Shown: positions 35,518 through 45,234, counted from the first letter of the stretch. The stretch: DNA of 64,000 bases from Nostoc sp. XA010 (GCF_020829625.1 NZ_JAIVFX010000010.1:17682-81681); one strand, 5' to 3'. The notes: generated by a model not told the origin, from the sequence alone. Program-made: numbers and translations.

Positions 35518-35550
35518 TTGTTTTGACGTAGCAATGCTACGTCAAAACAA
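35518..35550. terminator. Perfect 33-base palindrome after the GntR gene
   Basis: Arms TTGTTTTGACGTAGCA (35518-35533) and TGCTACGTCAAAACAA (35535-35550) are exact complements around one base, followed by TTCTTTTTCA. It fits an intrinsic-type terminator and also resembles the dispersed palindrome family at 13379, 33014 and 40929. Confidence 0.65.
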
Positions 35551-35726
35551 TTCTTTTTCACCAGCTAATGATCTACCAGAACAGACTAAACCCGAAAATT
35601 ACACTATCCTGTTCAACAAACCTCTCCCTCCCTTTATCCCTCTTTGCCTCGGAGAGGGACGGCTTTACGTAGTAAAACCAGGGAGAGGTCTTTTTAAGTT
35701 GTTCAGAGAAATAAATAGGATCGTCC

Positions 35727-36191
35727 ATGAAAAAACTGATCCGGCGTATTAAAAAATTGCTGCAACGTATCTTCAAGAAGTTTGCATCCAATTCTCAGCA
35801 GACATCGCCCTTAATAAATTCTCGCCCCTTAGAAACTTCTATTCCTAGTGTTTCTCCCCGATGGGAATCTGGTTTGGTGCTTGTGTGTTCACAATGTGCA
35901 AACGAGCGCTCAAATAGTTTTCATCCAAATAGCAAAAGCTCAACAGCTTCCGAAGACTTAGAGAATTGGTTAAAATCTCGTTTAAAATTTGAGGGATTAT
36001 GGGGAGAATTTCGGGTTGTTAGCACCAGTTGTTTAGGGATTTGTCCAAAATCTGGCATTACTGTCGTTATTGTAAGTAATGGAAGTAGTGGAAATAGCCC
36101 ATGCTTAATTGTAAATCCTCACAGCGATGTCTACGACGGGCTACGCCTACGCGAACTTCTTTATTCATACATCAAACAGAATAAAGGATGA
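35727..36191 (+). CDS. (2Fe-2S) ferredoxin-like, thioredoxin-fold protein
   Basis: Probable electron carrier or Fe-S protein of the thioredoxin-like 2Fe-2S type. After a basic N-terminus (MKKLIRRIKKLLQRIFKKF) and a Ser/Pro linker, the domain starts at about 49 with LVLVCSQCANERSNS (Cys54, Cys57), and continues to EFRVVSTSCLGICPKSGITVVIV (Cys102 and Cys106, the family C-x3-C pair followed by Pro-x-x-Gly). These four cysteines are probable cluster ligands, though the first pair is close. The C-terminus (DVYDGLRLRELLYSYI) contains codons derived from a dispersed repeat (GGGCTACGCCTACGCG). Function unknown. Confidence 0.7.
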   Translation: MKKLIRRIKKLLQRIFKKFASNSQQTSPLINSRPLETSIPSVSPRWESGLVLVCSQCANERSNSFHPNSKSSTASEDLENWLKSRLKFEGLWGEFRVVSTSCLGICPKSGITVVIVSNGSSGNSPCLIVNPHSDVYDGLRLRELLYSYIKQNKG

Positions 36192-36696
36192 CTTTACAGC
36201 TTTGGTAACGCACAGATTAGGATATTTTTTCACTAAATAATTGAATGCTAAACTGTGTTTTTTGATATTGTACTATAGTTTGCTTAAGTGGCAAAGTAAA
36301 AAGGGGTGAATATTTTAATTCACCCCTTACCTTTTTCCCAAATAAATAATTGTTTGGAATCCTTCGTGGATGGTCGAGTTGATTTGATATCCAGTACGAT
36401 TTGGCATTGATTTTTAACTATCAAATTACAAAATTAGCATCACCCCTAGTACTGCAAGGCGGAAGCCAGTCCCTACGGAAAAGTCACGCATGTTTTAATT
36501 TTGGGCTTTCTGGCTGTAATGAAATGGTAGGTTTATTTCCGCCGACCTGTACTAGGCTTGTTGTAAAAGGGGTTCTAGCTTAATTATTCCCAGTGGAAGA
36601 AAATTATTAACATGGCATTCCATACCCAAGGGTTGTAAATTAAAAAGCTGATTTCCCTTGTAACGGAAACTAGTGGCTACAACCCGACTGTAACTT
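36192..36696. other. Intergenic region with a terminator and no supported gene
   Basis: A terminator-like hairpin lies at 36301-36328: AAGGGGTGAAT pairs with ATTCACCCCTT and is followed by ACCTTTTTCC. Two short frames at 36401-36583 (+) and 36552-36755 (-) lack family features and are not called. Confidence 0.55.
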
Positions 36697-37233
36697 TTAC
36701 GCCAACCGCAGATAAGGACACTTTTGCAAGAATGTAGCTGCCTTATTGTGGGCATCTAGGTTATGAGTATGTGCTGGCGTAGGTCGAATAATGCCACTAA
36801 ACAGGTCATCTAAGCCGTAGGGAGTAAAAAATTGCCATTGGCCTTGTGCATCTAGCCGCACTCCTACAGCAGTAGCAGTGTGTAGCCAATCTGTGATTCC
36901 ATCTTCTGTACTAGTGTAGGGTCTGCTACCAAGCCGCCAACGAGCAAAACTAGCTTGATTTTTTACATCAAACTGTTCATGAGGAAATTGTTCTGTGAGA
37001 GTTGCCTTTGCTGCTAGTTCTTGAGAACGGTTTCCCTCTATATCAAAGAATGCAATATCAAAATCTTTAATACCTAATTTACACTCATTGCCAAAAATTG
37101 AAGACCAAACCGTGTTTCGGACTGCACCCCCGGCTAACCACCAGTTAGGTAAATTTAGTTGAGCGATCGCTCTTAATACTGTATCAATAGGTGTATCAGT
37201 TAAAATCATCTGTAGATGAGTGTTATTATTCAT
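36697..37233 (-). CDS. Nucleotidyltransferase-family protein (NTP_transf_6, DUF925)
   Basis: Member of a DNA polymerase beta-like nucleotidyltransferase family; substrate unknown. The 178 residues hold the family signature WWLAGGAVRNTVWSSIFG (about 31-48), the metal-site strand IKDFDIAFFD (Asp-x-Asp) near 55-64, and a C-terminal FTPYGLDDLFSGIIRPTPAHT segment. These match known members (about 180-200 residues). The start at 37233 is uncertain, with Met9 also possible. Single minus-strand gene. Confidence 0.82.
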   Translation of the reverse strand: MNNNTHLQMILTDTPIDTVLRAIAQLNLPNWWLAGGAVRNTVWSSIFGNECKLGIKDFDIAFFDIEGNRSQELAAKATLTEQFPHEQFDVKNQASFARWRLGSRPYTSTEDGITDWLHTATAVGVRLDAQGQWQFFTPYGLDDLFSGIIRPTPAHTHNLDAHNKAATFLQKCPYLRLA

Positions 37234-37419
37234 ATCAAATTCCTGGGATGATCAACTAGAAGGTGAAAATATTATTATTCACATCTCATTAAGCTTACGG
37301 TCTTGATAGTCCTACGGTGACACTTGGCAGTTCTAGGTTTATTAGGGTAACTGCTGAAGTCATAGTATAGAGAACAGGATTTTACGGAAGGTTAAATTGT
37401 GAATTTATAACTTTTATTT

Positions 37420-38688
37420 ATGGAAGATTTATTTGCGCGGCTAGAAAGCACATTCAATCCTGAACTGCCAACCCTTGCAGAGTCACAACAACAACTTCTA
37501 CAAGAACTCAACATTGATGAAAATCAACCTGGTACGATTCTGCATGATTTTCAAATCCTAATAGATTTCTTGCAACCAAATGGAGTGGAAGTTAGTAGTG
37601 TTAATAACCTTTTACCACTGAAAGTACTATCAGAAGTTAATTCTCGGTTAAGTCACCCAATTGAAACTAAACTTAAACGTCCTGTACAGAAATCATACCC
37701 TTACATTAATGGACTATATCTGTTATTACGCAGTTCTGGGTTAGCCCAAATTAGATCCCAAGGTAAGAAGCAAATTTTAGTATTAGACACAGCCACCTTG
37801 GAATCATGGTCAAATCTCAACCCAACAGAACGCTATTTCAATTTATTAGAAGCCTGGTTGATTTGGGGAAATAACGAAATTTTGGGTGAGCATCAAGACT
37901 CATTCGGTAATTTATTTAGATGTATTCAACTTTGGCCTCGCGTCCCAGATAAAGGTTTAAAATTTCCTAAGTATGAAGACCAACACAATATTAGTTATTA
38001 CCCTGGTTTGCATAACGTTGCTCTGTTAGACTTATTTGGATTGTTATCTATCAAGCAGGGAAAACCGCAAGAAGGTAAGGGATGGCGTATTACCAGTTTA
38101 CAACGCTTGCCCTTTGGGGATGCTCTGTTACAATTATTATTCCCATTAGGGATACAAGGAGAATTACAGGATGATGTAAATGTGAATTTTGGAAAATTGC
38201 AGTCACATTTACAACCATTTTTTCCAGAATGGGAGCATAACTTATTTGTTCCACAGCAAGGCTTTACCGATGGCATTTATATTTTTAAAGTGTCTATTTC
38301 TCACGCTTGGAGACGCATTGCCATACCAGCGAAAAAAACATTAAGCTGGTTAGCAGAAACAATTCTCGATGCTTTTGATTTTGACTACGACCATTTATAT
38401 GAGTTTAGTTATAAAGACCGTTTTGGTCGCACAATTAAAATAGGTCATCCCTATATGGAAACACCCCCATTTGCTGACCAAGTACAGATTGGTGACTTGT
38501 CTCTAGAACCGGGTGCTAAAATGACCTATCTTTATGATTTTGGTGATAACTGGAAATTTGATGTGCAGTTAGAAGCAATTAATCAGCCTGATAATAAAAT
38601 CAAAAAACCAAAGATTTTAGAAGTTCACGGAAATGCACCTCAACAGTATCGGAGTGAGGATGAAGATGAGGAGAATGAGGGTGAGTAA
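37420..38688 (+). CDS. Plasmid pRiA4b ORF-3-like protein
   Basis: Large protein whose C-terminal half (about 280-400) is the pRiA4b ORF-3 domain (family found on plasmids and as passenger genes in IS1096-like elements; function unknown). Seen here: YIFKVSISHAWRRIAIPAKKTLSWLAETILDAFDFDYDHLYEF (segments), DRFGRTIKIG, and the conserved LEPGAKMTYLYDFGDNWKFDVQLE. The N-terminal 280 residues form a helical region unlike a known domain to me. The acidic tail (EDEDEENEGE) is encoded by repetitive GATGAAGATGAGGAG. Such genes often sit on mobile DNA, but no inverted ends are seen. It is separate, with an AT-rich flank. Confidence 0.82.
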   Translation: MEDLFARLESTFNPELPTLAESQQQLLQELNIDENQPGTILHDFQILIDFLQPNGVEVSSVNNLLPLKVLSEVNSRLSHPIETKLKRPVQKSYPYINGLYLLLRSSGLAQIRSQGKKQILVLDTATLESWSNLNPTERYFNLLEAWLIWGNNEILGEHQDSFGNLFRCIQLWPRVPDKGLKFPKYEDQHNISYYPGLHNVALLDLFGLLSIKQGKPQEGKGWRITSLQRLPFGDALLQLLFPLGIQGELQDDVNVNFGKLQSHLQPFFPEWEHNLFVPQQGFTDGIYIFKVSISHAWRRIAIPAKKTLSWLAETILDAFDFDYDHLYEFSYKDRFGRTIKIGHPYMETPPFADQVQIGDLSLEPGAKMTYLYDFGDNWKFDVQLEAINQPDNKIKKPKILEVHGNAPQQYRSEDEDEENEGE

Positions 38689-39063
38689 TTGTACTATTTT
38701 AGTAACTCGATTTCTAAAATAGTAACTTTGGTAAAACTAATGTAACTTTCTAAACAAGTGATGAAATGATAATCTTTCTCCTAACTAACTGTCCTGCCGA
38801 AGGAAATCTTAGTAAAATGATTTAATAAATCTATTAAATTATTTAAAATAGCAATATTGAACTCAAATTATAACCTTAGTTTGTATATCATAGAGTTTTA
38901 CTTAGTTGTCTGCTAGTGATGTTAAACAAGTTAACACGGTATCAATATTTTTCCGTAAAATCTTACTGGACATATTCAATTATGTAATTTAAGTAAAATC
39001 AAAGAATAAACTGAATTTCAGTTCATTCTCGAAACTTTTAACAGTTATTTGCACACAAAATTG
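38689..39063. other. AT-rich intergenic region with a hairpin
   Basis: ACTATTTTAG (38693-38702) and CTAAAATAGT (38714-38723) form a hairpin directly after the pRiA4b-like gene, a possible terminator. No riboswitch-like structure was recognised before cobO. Confidence 0.5.
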
Positions 39064-39741
39064 ATGAAAAACGATAACCCAGAAGAACTAAACCCAGACA
39101 AAGAGATTGGGCGCTTGATTGATCAGGTAATGTCTTCATCTCTGACTGATGAACAGTACCGCAAAAAGATGCAGCGACGCAAAGAAGTGCAGGATCAACG
39201 CATAGCACAAGCTGTACCAGAAAAAGGATTAATTATTGTAAATACTGGTAATGGTAAAGGTAAAACTACTGCGGCTTTGGGGATGGTGTTACGATCGCTA
39301 GGTCACGGGTATAAAGTAGCGATCGTCCAATTTATCAAAGGTAGTTGGGAACCTTCAGAAAAAAGGGTTTTCAGTAATTGGGAAGACCAGTTAGAATTTC
39401 ACGCAATGGGCGAAGGCTTTACCTGGGAAACTCAAGACCGCGATCGCGATCTCGATAAAGCTAGCGCCGCTTGGCAAAAATCATTAGAATATATTCGCAA
39501 CCCAGACTTTCACATGGTGTTGTTAGACGAAATCAATATCGCGCTCAAAATGTCTTACTTAGAAGTAGACGATGTTTTAGCAGGTTTGGCGCAAAAACCA
39601 GCTGATAAGCACGTTATTCTTACAGGTAGAGGCGCACCAGCTGCTTTAATTGAGCGTGCTGACCTGGTAACTGAAATGACCTTAGTCAAGCACCCTTTCC
39701 GCGATCAAGGCGTTAAGGCGCAACCAGGAATTGAGTATTAA
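39064..39741 (+). CDS. cobO: Cob(I)yrinic acid a,c-diamide adenosyltransferase
   Basis: ATP:corrinoid adenosyltransferase (CobO/CobA/BtuR), which adds the upper adenosyl ligand in cobalamin synthesis and salvage. The P-loop region GLIIVNTGNGKGKTTAALG lies at about 58-76, followed by QFIKGSWEPSEKR and the DEINIALKMSYLEV segment with VILTGRGAPAALIERADLVTEM. The C-terminal KHPFRDQGVKAQPGIEY is the family ending. The ATG at 39064 is preferred over the TTG at 39049, which gives an extra five residues. Length 225 residues is normal. Single gene; the CbiG-like gene of this window is 21 kb away. Confidence 0.95.
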   Translation: MKNDNPEELNPDKEIGRLIDQVMSSSLTDEQYRKKMQRRKEVQDQRIAQAVPEKGLIIVNTGNGKGKTTAALGMVLRSLGHGYKVAIVQFIKGSWEPSEKRVFSNWEDQLEFHAMGEGFTWETQDRDRDLDKASAAWQKSLEYIRNPDFHMVLLDEINIALKMSYLEVDDVLAGLAQKPADKHVILTGRGAPAALIERADLVTEMTLVKHPFRDQGVKAQPGIEY

Positions 39742-39749
39742 CTTGATGA

Positions 39750-40451
39750 TTACTTGCACATTTGCAACGTGTGGCGATCGCTAGCAGTGATAGAACTTAA
39801 ATGATAAAAGTCTTGCAGAGCCAGCGAGTAAGGATAACTGCTTAACTCATCTTCACTCACTTGAGGTAGTCTATTGCTTGCAGCTACCTGATTCGACTGA
39901 GCAGTACTGGCTTCATTTGACGAACTATTAACCGTCATCGCCAACTCTCCTGATGGGTTGAGTGTACCCTGAAAACAATTAAACTCTGAGTGGGGCATAA
40001 ACAATGCACCCGTTACCTTGTTCTGCTGCTTTTGAAATATGATATAACCTTGACCAAGCTGGTTTGATTTTGGGGATTGACCATAGAGGTAAATCCCATC
40101 TTTTACAGGAAAATCCACTTTTGGTAAAACTCCTGCGTCTTTTGTAGCTCCTTGAGAATCTGGAACCAACGCTGTGGTTGTAGGTAATGTTTTTCCGCTC
40201 TTATGGGCAAAAAACCCTCTATCTCCAGAAGCCGCATTGAGTTGACTTCTCTGCTCTCGAACTCTTCTTAGCTGCGACAAAAGAGAGTTTTCACTGGTTT
40301 TCTGAATTTGAGCCGATGATAATGAAGAATTTGTAACTGGTACTACTTGAGTCTGCTTGGCTATAAAGCCCAAACCGAGAAGTAAGCCTAAGCCTGCGAG
40401 GGAAATTCCCCATTGACGGGGAGATAAGAACTGATGAAGGTTGTTAAGCAC
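39750..40451 (-). CDS. Conserved hypothetical membrane-anchored protein
   Basis: Family not recognised. A hydrophobic segment (about 15-31) after a short N-terminus anchors or exports the protein. Residues 40-120 are Ser/Gln-rich and probably disordered. A compact region follows (PVKDGIYLYGQSPKSNQLGQGYI, then NKVTGALFMPHSEFNCFQGTL) which looks like a beta-sheet domain. The C-terminal SLALQDFYHLSSITASDRHTLQMCK tail has a Cys. The stop lies 9 bases from the convergent cobO stop. It seems a genuine cyanobacterial protein; function unknown. Confidence 0.7.
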   Translation of the reverse strand: MLNNLHQFLSPRQWGISLAGLGLLLGLGFIAKQTQVVPVTNSSLSSAQIQKTSENSLLSQLRRVREQRSQLNAASGDRGFFAHKSGKTLPTTTALVPDSQGATKDAGVLPKVDFPVKDGIYLYGQSPKSNQLGQGYIIFQKQQNKVTGALFMPHSEFNCFQGTLNPSGELAMTVNSSSNEASTAQSNQVAASNRLPQVSEDELSSYPYSLALQDFYHLSSITASDRHTLQMCK

Positions 40452-40957
40452 CCTACTTCTCCTGTTAAAAAACGAACCAAGTTCTTTAGAACTTGCTTAA
40501 AGCATAACCTAGTCTTAATTATCAAAGACTTTCTTAAAGACTTATATTACTATTGTCCAAAAAAGAAAACTGTCAAAAACTAAATTTTTTATTTAATTTA
40601 GCTCAACAAGCTTAGATTAGCATCAGTTAGAGTATTTATTCTTCATTCAATAGATTCATACCATTGCGTGAGGTTAATCACAAATTAAACCTTCTGAATT
40701 AACATTCAATTTTTTGACATCTTGCCTTTGAGATTTTTCAGGTGATAAAAATAGTGTATGTTTTTTATCAGATGTATCTCCGTAGGGGCGCACATCTGTG
40801 CGCCCTGTCATTTTTTGACAACCGCACAGGCGCAGAGGACACAGAGAAAATGCTTAACTCAAGCGTAATTAATTATCAGCATAAAAAAATAGCCCCCTGA
40901 ATTCAGGAGGCGCATCACCAAGGAGGTGGAAAGACGCGGCATTTCGCGTCTCTCATT
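40452..40957. other. Intergenic region between a hypothetical gene and the sigma gene
   Basis: No gene is supported. It contains the sigma-factor terminator (40892-40911), a palindromic repeat at 40929-40954 (AAAGACGCGG...CGCGTCTCTC), a GGGGCGCACATCTGTGCGCCC repeat near 40794-40814 and, at the left edge, the promoter of the hypothetical gene. Confidence 0.6.
40892..40911 (-). terminator. Intrinsic terminator of the sigma-factor gene
   Basis: On the minus strand GCCTCCTGAATTCAGGGGGC forms a hairpin followed by TATTTTTTTATG, 47 bases after the sigma gene stop. Clear hairpin plus T-run. Confidence 0.85.
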
Positions 40958-41941
40958 TTAACTAGCAACGTATTCTTGGACATTGGCACGACGGCGACGC
41001 AGATGAGCCAAAGCTTGATGCTCTAACTGACGGACGCGTTCACGGCTGAGATTCAATCTCTCACCCACTTTCGCCAATGACATTTCGTTACCATCTTCTA
41101 AACCAAAGCGCAGGGCTAAAACTTGTCGCTGTTGCGGGGTTAGTTCTGCTAGCAGGTTGTTCAAGTCTTGGCGTAAGAATTCCTGGTTGGTGTAATACTC
41201 TGGTGATGGGCCATCATCTTCGAGCATTTCTTGCAACTCAGTATCCTGGTTATCGCCAACTTTAACATCCAAAGATACTGGTTGACGCGCCATGTTCAGG
41301 TACTCACGGATCTGAGCAGGTTCTATTTCCAGTTCTTTCGCAATTTCGGCTGGAGTGGGCGATCGCCCCAAGGTTTGAGCCAACTCGCGCTGCACTTTCT
41401 TGATTTTATTCAGTTTTTCGGTAATGTGGATCGGTAAGCGGATGGTACGACCTTGTTGAGCGATCGCACGGGTAATCGCTTGGCGAATCCACCAGTAAGC
41501 ATAGGTTGAGAACTTATAACCCCTCATTGGGTCAAATTTCTCCACACCCCGCTCTAATCCTAGTGTTCCTTCCTGGATTAAATCCAGAAATTCCATATTC
41601 CGCTTTTGGTACTTTTTGGCAATAGCAACGACCAAGCGCAAATTCGCTTCGATCATTTTTTGCTTCGCCCGCTTCCCTTGCGCTACCGTTTGTTGTACCT
41701 CGGTTTCCGATTGTTGAACGTGGTCAGCCCACTCTGACATATTCGGTTCGCGGTGCAGTTTCTTCGCCAAAGCTTCTTTGGCGTCGATGAACTTCATCAT
41801 TTGTTGCACCTGCTTCCCATAGACAATCTCTTGTTCACGGGTTAGCAGTGGTACACGACCAATTTCTCGCAGATAGGTTCGCACCATATCAGCCGTGAAT
41901 TTGGTATTGAGGTTTTCCGTTTGGGTGTTGACAGTAGGCAT
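40958..41941 (-). CDS. Group 2 RNA polymerase sigma-70-family factor (SigB/SigC/SigD-type)
   Basis: Alternative, non-essential sigma factor related to the primary SigA. The 327 residues contain sigma-70 region 1.2 (DMVRTYLREIGRVPLLTREQEI), region 2 (NLRLVVAIAKKYQKRNMEFLDLIQEG and FDPMRGYKFSTYAYWWIRQAITRAI), region 3 (TIRLPIHITEKLNKIKKV with RSPTPAEIAKEL) and region 4 (LTPQQRQVLALRFGLEDGNEMSLAKVGERLNLSRERVRQLEHQAL). It is shorter than SigA, lacking the 1.1 region. Sequence most resembles SigB-type group 2 factors of Nostocaceae, whose role is stress and nitrogen response; the letter cannot be fixed without alignment. Followed by a strong terminator. Confidence 0.93.
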   Translation of the reverse strand: MPTVNTQTENLNTKFTADMVRTYLREIGRVPLLTREQEIVYGKQVQQMMKFIDAKEALAKKLHREPNMSEWADHVQQSETEVQQTVAQGKRAKQKMIEANLRLVVAIAKKYQKRNMEFLDLIQEGTLGLERGVEKFDPMRGYKFSTYAYWWIRQAITRAIAQQGRTIRLPIHITEKLNKIKKVQRELAQTLGRSPTPAEIAKELEIEPAQIREYLNMARQPVSLDVKVGDNQDTELQEMLEDDGPSPEYYTNQEFLRQDLNNLLAELTPQQRQVLALRFGLEDGNEMSLAKVGERLNLSRERVRQLEHQALAHLRRRRANVQEYVAS

Positions 41942-42533
41942 TGATGTGTTATCCTCTACTCCGTAAACACAATGTATGTTTTCTTACTAAAATCGATGGG
42001 AGAAAGGTAGTACATCTATCACTAAATATCGGGAGCTATCAAAAGTAATTATCAATTTATCTAGCCGTAGTTCAGACGTAAACTCCCAATGATAGGTTCC
42101 CCTACCTTCCCTAAATTTTCAATCTCTTAAATTTTCAATTTCTATATAAGCACGCTGGTTGTTTTGGAGAATTCTTCTTTTAGGCAGTTACTAATAGCAA
42201 CTGGAAATCCGAAGTCGGTATGAGTTCCCTTTACTTTATAGTACGATAAATCAGGCAAATAGTAAAGTACTTTAAGATAAAATCTTTAATTATAATTCAA
42301 AATTGCCGATTTGCAAAAAAAAAATAAACTTCCTTGAAATTACTGACTATATCTATAGTGACGCTAAAAACCTCTCTTCTGTTGCCAAAATTAGCCGGAT
42401 AACCGAACTTAATTTCCTGTGAAAATGGAGGGATGTTACGAATGAGGGATTGGTCATTGGTCATTGGTCATTTGCAAAAGACATAGACGCGCCAGTGGCT
42501 TCCCGCAGGGTAGGACAACTGACAAATGACTAT
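41942..42533. other. Intergenic region upstream of the sigma gene
   Basis: No gene is supported. It holds the sigma gene promoter region, an A-run (42318-42326), a TTGGTCATTGGTCATTGGTCA tract (42448-42468) and a dispersed repeat with CCAGTGGCTTCCCGCAGGGT (42491-42510). Confidence 0.5.
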
Positions 42534-44264
42534 CTAGAATCCCAGGTCAGCTTTGGCTAGTTCAGCAGCAGCGAATACTTCTGCGTCAGGCTTTTCTTCC
42601 CAAGCTGGTTCACCAATTTCCTCGTAAAAAGTTGCGTCGTAAGGACGGGTACGTACTACTACTGGCATAGGAACAGCATGACCCAAAATTAAAGCTTGTT
42701 GCTTAGAGTCTAACTTTGCCAATACCGATCGCAGTCCTCCACCACCAGATACACCCGTAAAAATCGCGTCAATGTCTTTTTCATCATTAAGCAAAGCAGT
42801 AATCCGAGTCCCAATCTGGGACATGATTTCATTATCAATACCCGATGGACGTTGATCAACTACCAAAAGTGTGACGAAATACTTTCGCAGTTCCCTGGCG
42901 ATAGTCCCAAAGATAGTACTTTGTACGATAGCCGGGTCAAGGAAACGGTGCGCCTCTTCAATAGTAATCATCAATGGCGTGGGGCGATCATTCGGGTTCT
43001 TGCTTTGCAGGAATTTATCTGCTTTTTTGACGTAATGCTCATGTATACGTCGGGTGATCATATTCGTCACCAACATATAAGAGAGCATATTAGACTGGGA
43101 ACCAAATTCTATCACAACATTCTTCCCAGCTTCCAGACACTGGACAATTTTACTAATATAATTTTGGGGGCAAACCGCTCGCATATACTTCAAGCTATCC
43201 ATCCGCAAGAGTTTACGCTGCAATGCCATAATCGAGCCTTTGTGTCCGCGCTTCTCGTCGCAGAACATTTCGATTTCTTCGTTAGTCATGTTCAGCAACT
43301 GGACAATCCAAGACTTGCCAAACTCGCTATAGAGAATATTGGCGTTATCCAGGGCCGCGTCAGAGAGTCCTAAATCTCGGCTACATAACTTAATATCTTC
43401 AACTTCAATTTGCTCATAACTCAAATAAAGTTCTTGAGCATCACGCACACCCCGGCGCTTTGTCGATTCCGGGTCGAGGGTGTAAACTTCTACTTTGCTA
43501 GGAAATAATTGCTTTAAACCCTTAACTGTATTTACGTTCTTCCCTTCTGCAACGGCTTCCCAGCCATACTCAGAGTGCATATCAAAAATCAAGTTTACTG
43601 CTGCATTTTTACGGATAACGCCAGCTAAAAGTAACCGTGTTAGAAAGGATTTACCAGTACCAGATTTCCCAAAAACCCCATTACTCCGTTCTACGAAGCG
43701 GTTTAAATCGATGCAAACGGGCACATCCATATCCAAAGGTTTACCTATGGAAAAATTACGCCTTTGGGGGTCATCTTCCCAACCAAATACCCGGCGAAAA
43801 TCGTCAACACTTGCATCGTAAACTTGGCTAAAATGGCTAGGAATAGTTTTAACAGGCAACAATTCCATTGTAGTGCTGGTTTGTGGCACAAATGAAGCCA
43901 AACCCGTCACCGATGGGAGAAAGGGATTGGCCGATTTGCCATTTGTTGGGGAGAAAGATTCTTCAGTTTCGGGAGTGAACATCAACATCGGCGCGAGGTT
44001 GATAGTACCATAAGTACCACTTCCGGCTAAAACATCTCGTAAAAAAGTGTCTTCCCAACTAGGGGGACTGGCAATAATTCGGGCATTAGCAGCCCCCAAT
44101 GCTACATCTGTCAGCATACAAAAAAAGCGCGATCGCATCCCTTGCACAACAAGAAATTTACCTACCCGCATATCTTCCACAGAAATGTCAGGATGCAATC
44201 GTACTTCTAAGCCTTCAGTTAGAGAGCCTTGAATAACCGAACCTAATGGCTGTTCTGAATTCAT
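42534..44264 (-). CDS. HerA-like ATPase (DUF87 domain)
   Basis: Putative DNA-translocating ATPase of the HerA/FtsK superfamily. The first 195 residues form a beta-rich HAS-barrel-like region. The ATPase domain includes Walker A GKSGTGKS (about 199-206 in this frame), a DMHSEYGWE segment, and a Walker B LMITIEEAHRFL followed by sensor/arginine-finger features (ARELRKYFVTLLVVDQRPS). HerA proteins act with nucleases (NurA) in DNA end processing, but no partner is adjacent. The ATG at 44264 is preferred; an ATG four codons upstream (44276) arises from the heptanucleotide repeat ATGACTA. Predicted 576 residues. Confidence 0.87.
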   Translation of the reverse strand: MNSEQPLGSVIQGSLTEGLEVRLHPDISVEDMRVGKFLVVQGMRSRFFCMLTDVALGAANARIIASPPSWEDTFLRDVLAGSGTYGTINLAPMLMFTPETEESFSPTNGKSANPFLPSVTGLASFVPQTSTTMELLPVKTIPSHFSQVYDASVDDFRRVFGWEDDPQRRNFSIGKPLDMDVPVCIDLNRFVERSNGVFGKSGTGKSFLTRLLLAGVIRKNAAVNLIFDMHSEYGWEAVAEGKNVNTVKGLKQLFPSKVEVYTLDPESTKRRGVRDAQELYLSYEQIEVEDIKLCSRDLGLSDAALDNANILYSEFGKSWIVQLLNMTNEEIEMFCDEKRGHKGSIMALQRKLLRMDSLKYMRAVCPQNYISKIVQCLEAGKNVVIEFGSQSNMLSYMLVTNMITRRIHEHYVKKADKFLQSKNPNDRPTPLMITIEEAHRFLDPAIVQSTIFGTIARELRKYFVTLLVVDQRPSGIDNEIMSQIGTRITALLNDEKDIDAIFTGVSGGGGLRSVLAKLDSKQQALILGHAVPMPVVVRTRPYDATFYEEIGEPAWEEKPDAEVFAAAELAKADLGF

Positions 44265-44439
44265 TTTATTAGTCATTAGTCATTAGTCATTAGTTATTTT
44301 GCCCCATGCCCCATGCCCAATGCCCTATTACCTAGTACAGCGCGACGTCAATCAAGCTACCATTTTAAAATTTGCAGAAGCCTTGATATACAAAACTTTT
44401 GACTTTTGACTTTTGACTTTTGACTTCCGCCTTGCGGTA
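44265..44439. repeat. Heptanucleotide and other simple tracts upstream of the HerA-like gene
   Basis: TTAGTCATTAGTCATTAGTCATTAG at 44270-44294 is followed by CCCCATGCCCCATGCCCAATGCCC and, at 44396-44426, four copies of TTTTGAC then TTCCGCCTTGCGG. These may replace the normal 5' region of the gene. Confidence 0.8.
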
Positions 44440-45234
44440 CTAGTCAATCTGAATCGAGGTTGGCGCACTTCCCGTTGGGGGAGTGGTACTGATTAATGGT
44501 TTGCGGAATTGGGCGTAAAGGCGATCGCGCCAGGTAAAGAATGGTTCATAATCTATATTCTCTGAAAAGATAGGTAATCCTTTACCTCTAATAGAAGCTG
44601 GTAAATCCAGATAGGGGCCAGAGGGGAACTTCAGCAATATCGATAAGCCAGCTACTGCCAAGTCAGCTAAAGTTGGCTCATCTCCTGTTAAATAAGGACT
44701 ATCTGCCAATAATAACGTTACCGCTTCCAAGTCTTGTTTTAAAGATGCGATCGCTGACTGGATAATATCTGGACTATAACCTACGCCAAAACCTAGCACT
44801 GTCAGTAAGTCAGTGGGTACTCCTCCGACCAGACTTTTAAATATATCTGGTGTTGAAGTGGGTAATAAAGACTTGCGGAAATTTTGATCTTGACTTATGG
44901 CTGCAAATAGTGCTTTGCGACCTTTGATGCCTATAGATTCATCCGCCCATTCTTCTATTAATAAAGTTAAACCCCGTTTTTTGGGATCTTGCGGTATTAT
45001 TGGGCGATCGGGATATTCTAAGTCTAAATACTTAGCTATTTCCGTAGAATCTGCAATATATCTATTACGATCCTTTAATACCGGGACTTGTTTCTGACCA
45101 GTCAGCCGGAATAGTTCTACCTGTCCAATCCCAGGCGTAACCTCTATTTTGCGGTAATCTAGTCCTTTGAAATCTAGAATTAGGCGCACTTTCTCTGAGT
45201 ATTGAGATAGTTCCCATTGGTATAATTCCAGCAT
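44440..45234 (-). CDS. Glutathione S-transferase-family protein
   Basis: Probable thiol transferase or structural GST. The N-terminal thioredoxin-like domain (MLELYQWELSQYSEKVRLILDFKGLDYRKIEV) and the QVPVLKDRNRYIADSTEIAKYLD cis-Pro segment are clear; residue 9-10 Ser-Gln-Tyr-Ser is the catalytic-site type of this cyanobacterial group. The C-terminal helical domain has SPYLTGDEPTLADLAVAGLSILL. The ATG at 45234 fits homologs; eight upstream codons to 45258 are less likely. The 265 residues are slightly long. Substrate unknown. Confidence 0.87.
   Translation of the reverse strand: MLELYQWELSQYSEKVRLILDFKGLDYRKIEVTPGIGQVELFRLTGQKQVPVLKDRNRYIADSTEIAKYLDLEYPDRPIIPQDPKKRGLTLLIEEWADESIGIKGRKALFAAISQDQNFRKSLLPTSTPDIFKSLVGGVPTDLLTVLGFGVGYSPDIIQSAIASLKQDLEAVTLLLADSPYLTGDEPTLADLAVAGLSILLKFPSGPYLDLPASIRGKGLPIFSENIDYEPFFTWRDRLYAQFRKPLISTTPPTGSAPTSIQID

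Noticed and set aside
35534..35752. 72-codon frame after the GntR gene
   Set aside because: It starts within the palindrome and encodes typical repeat DNA (CCCTCCCTTTATCCC).
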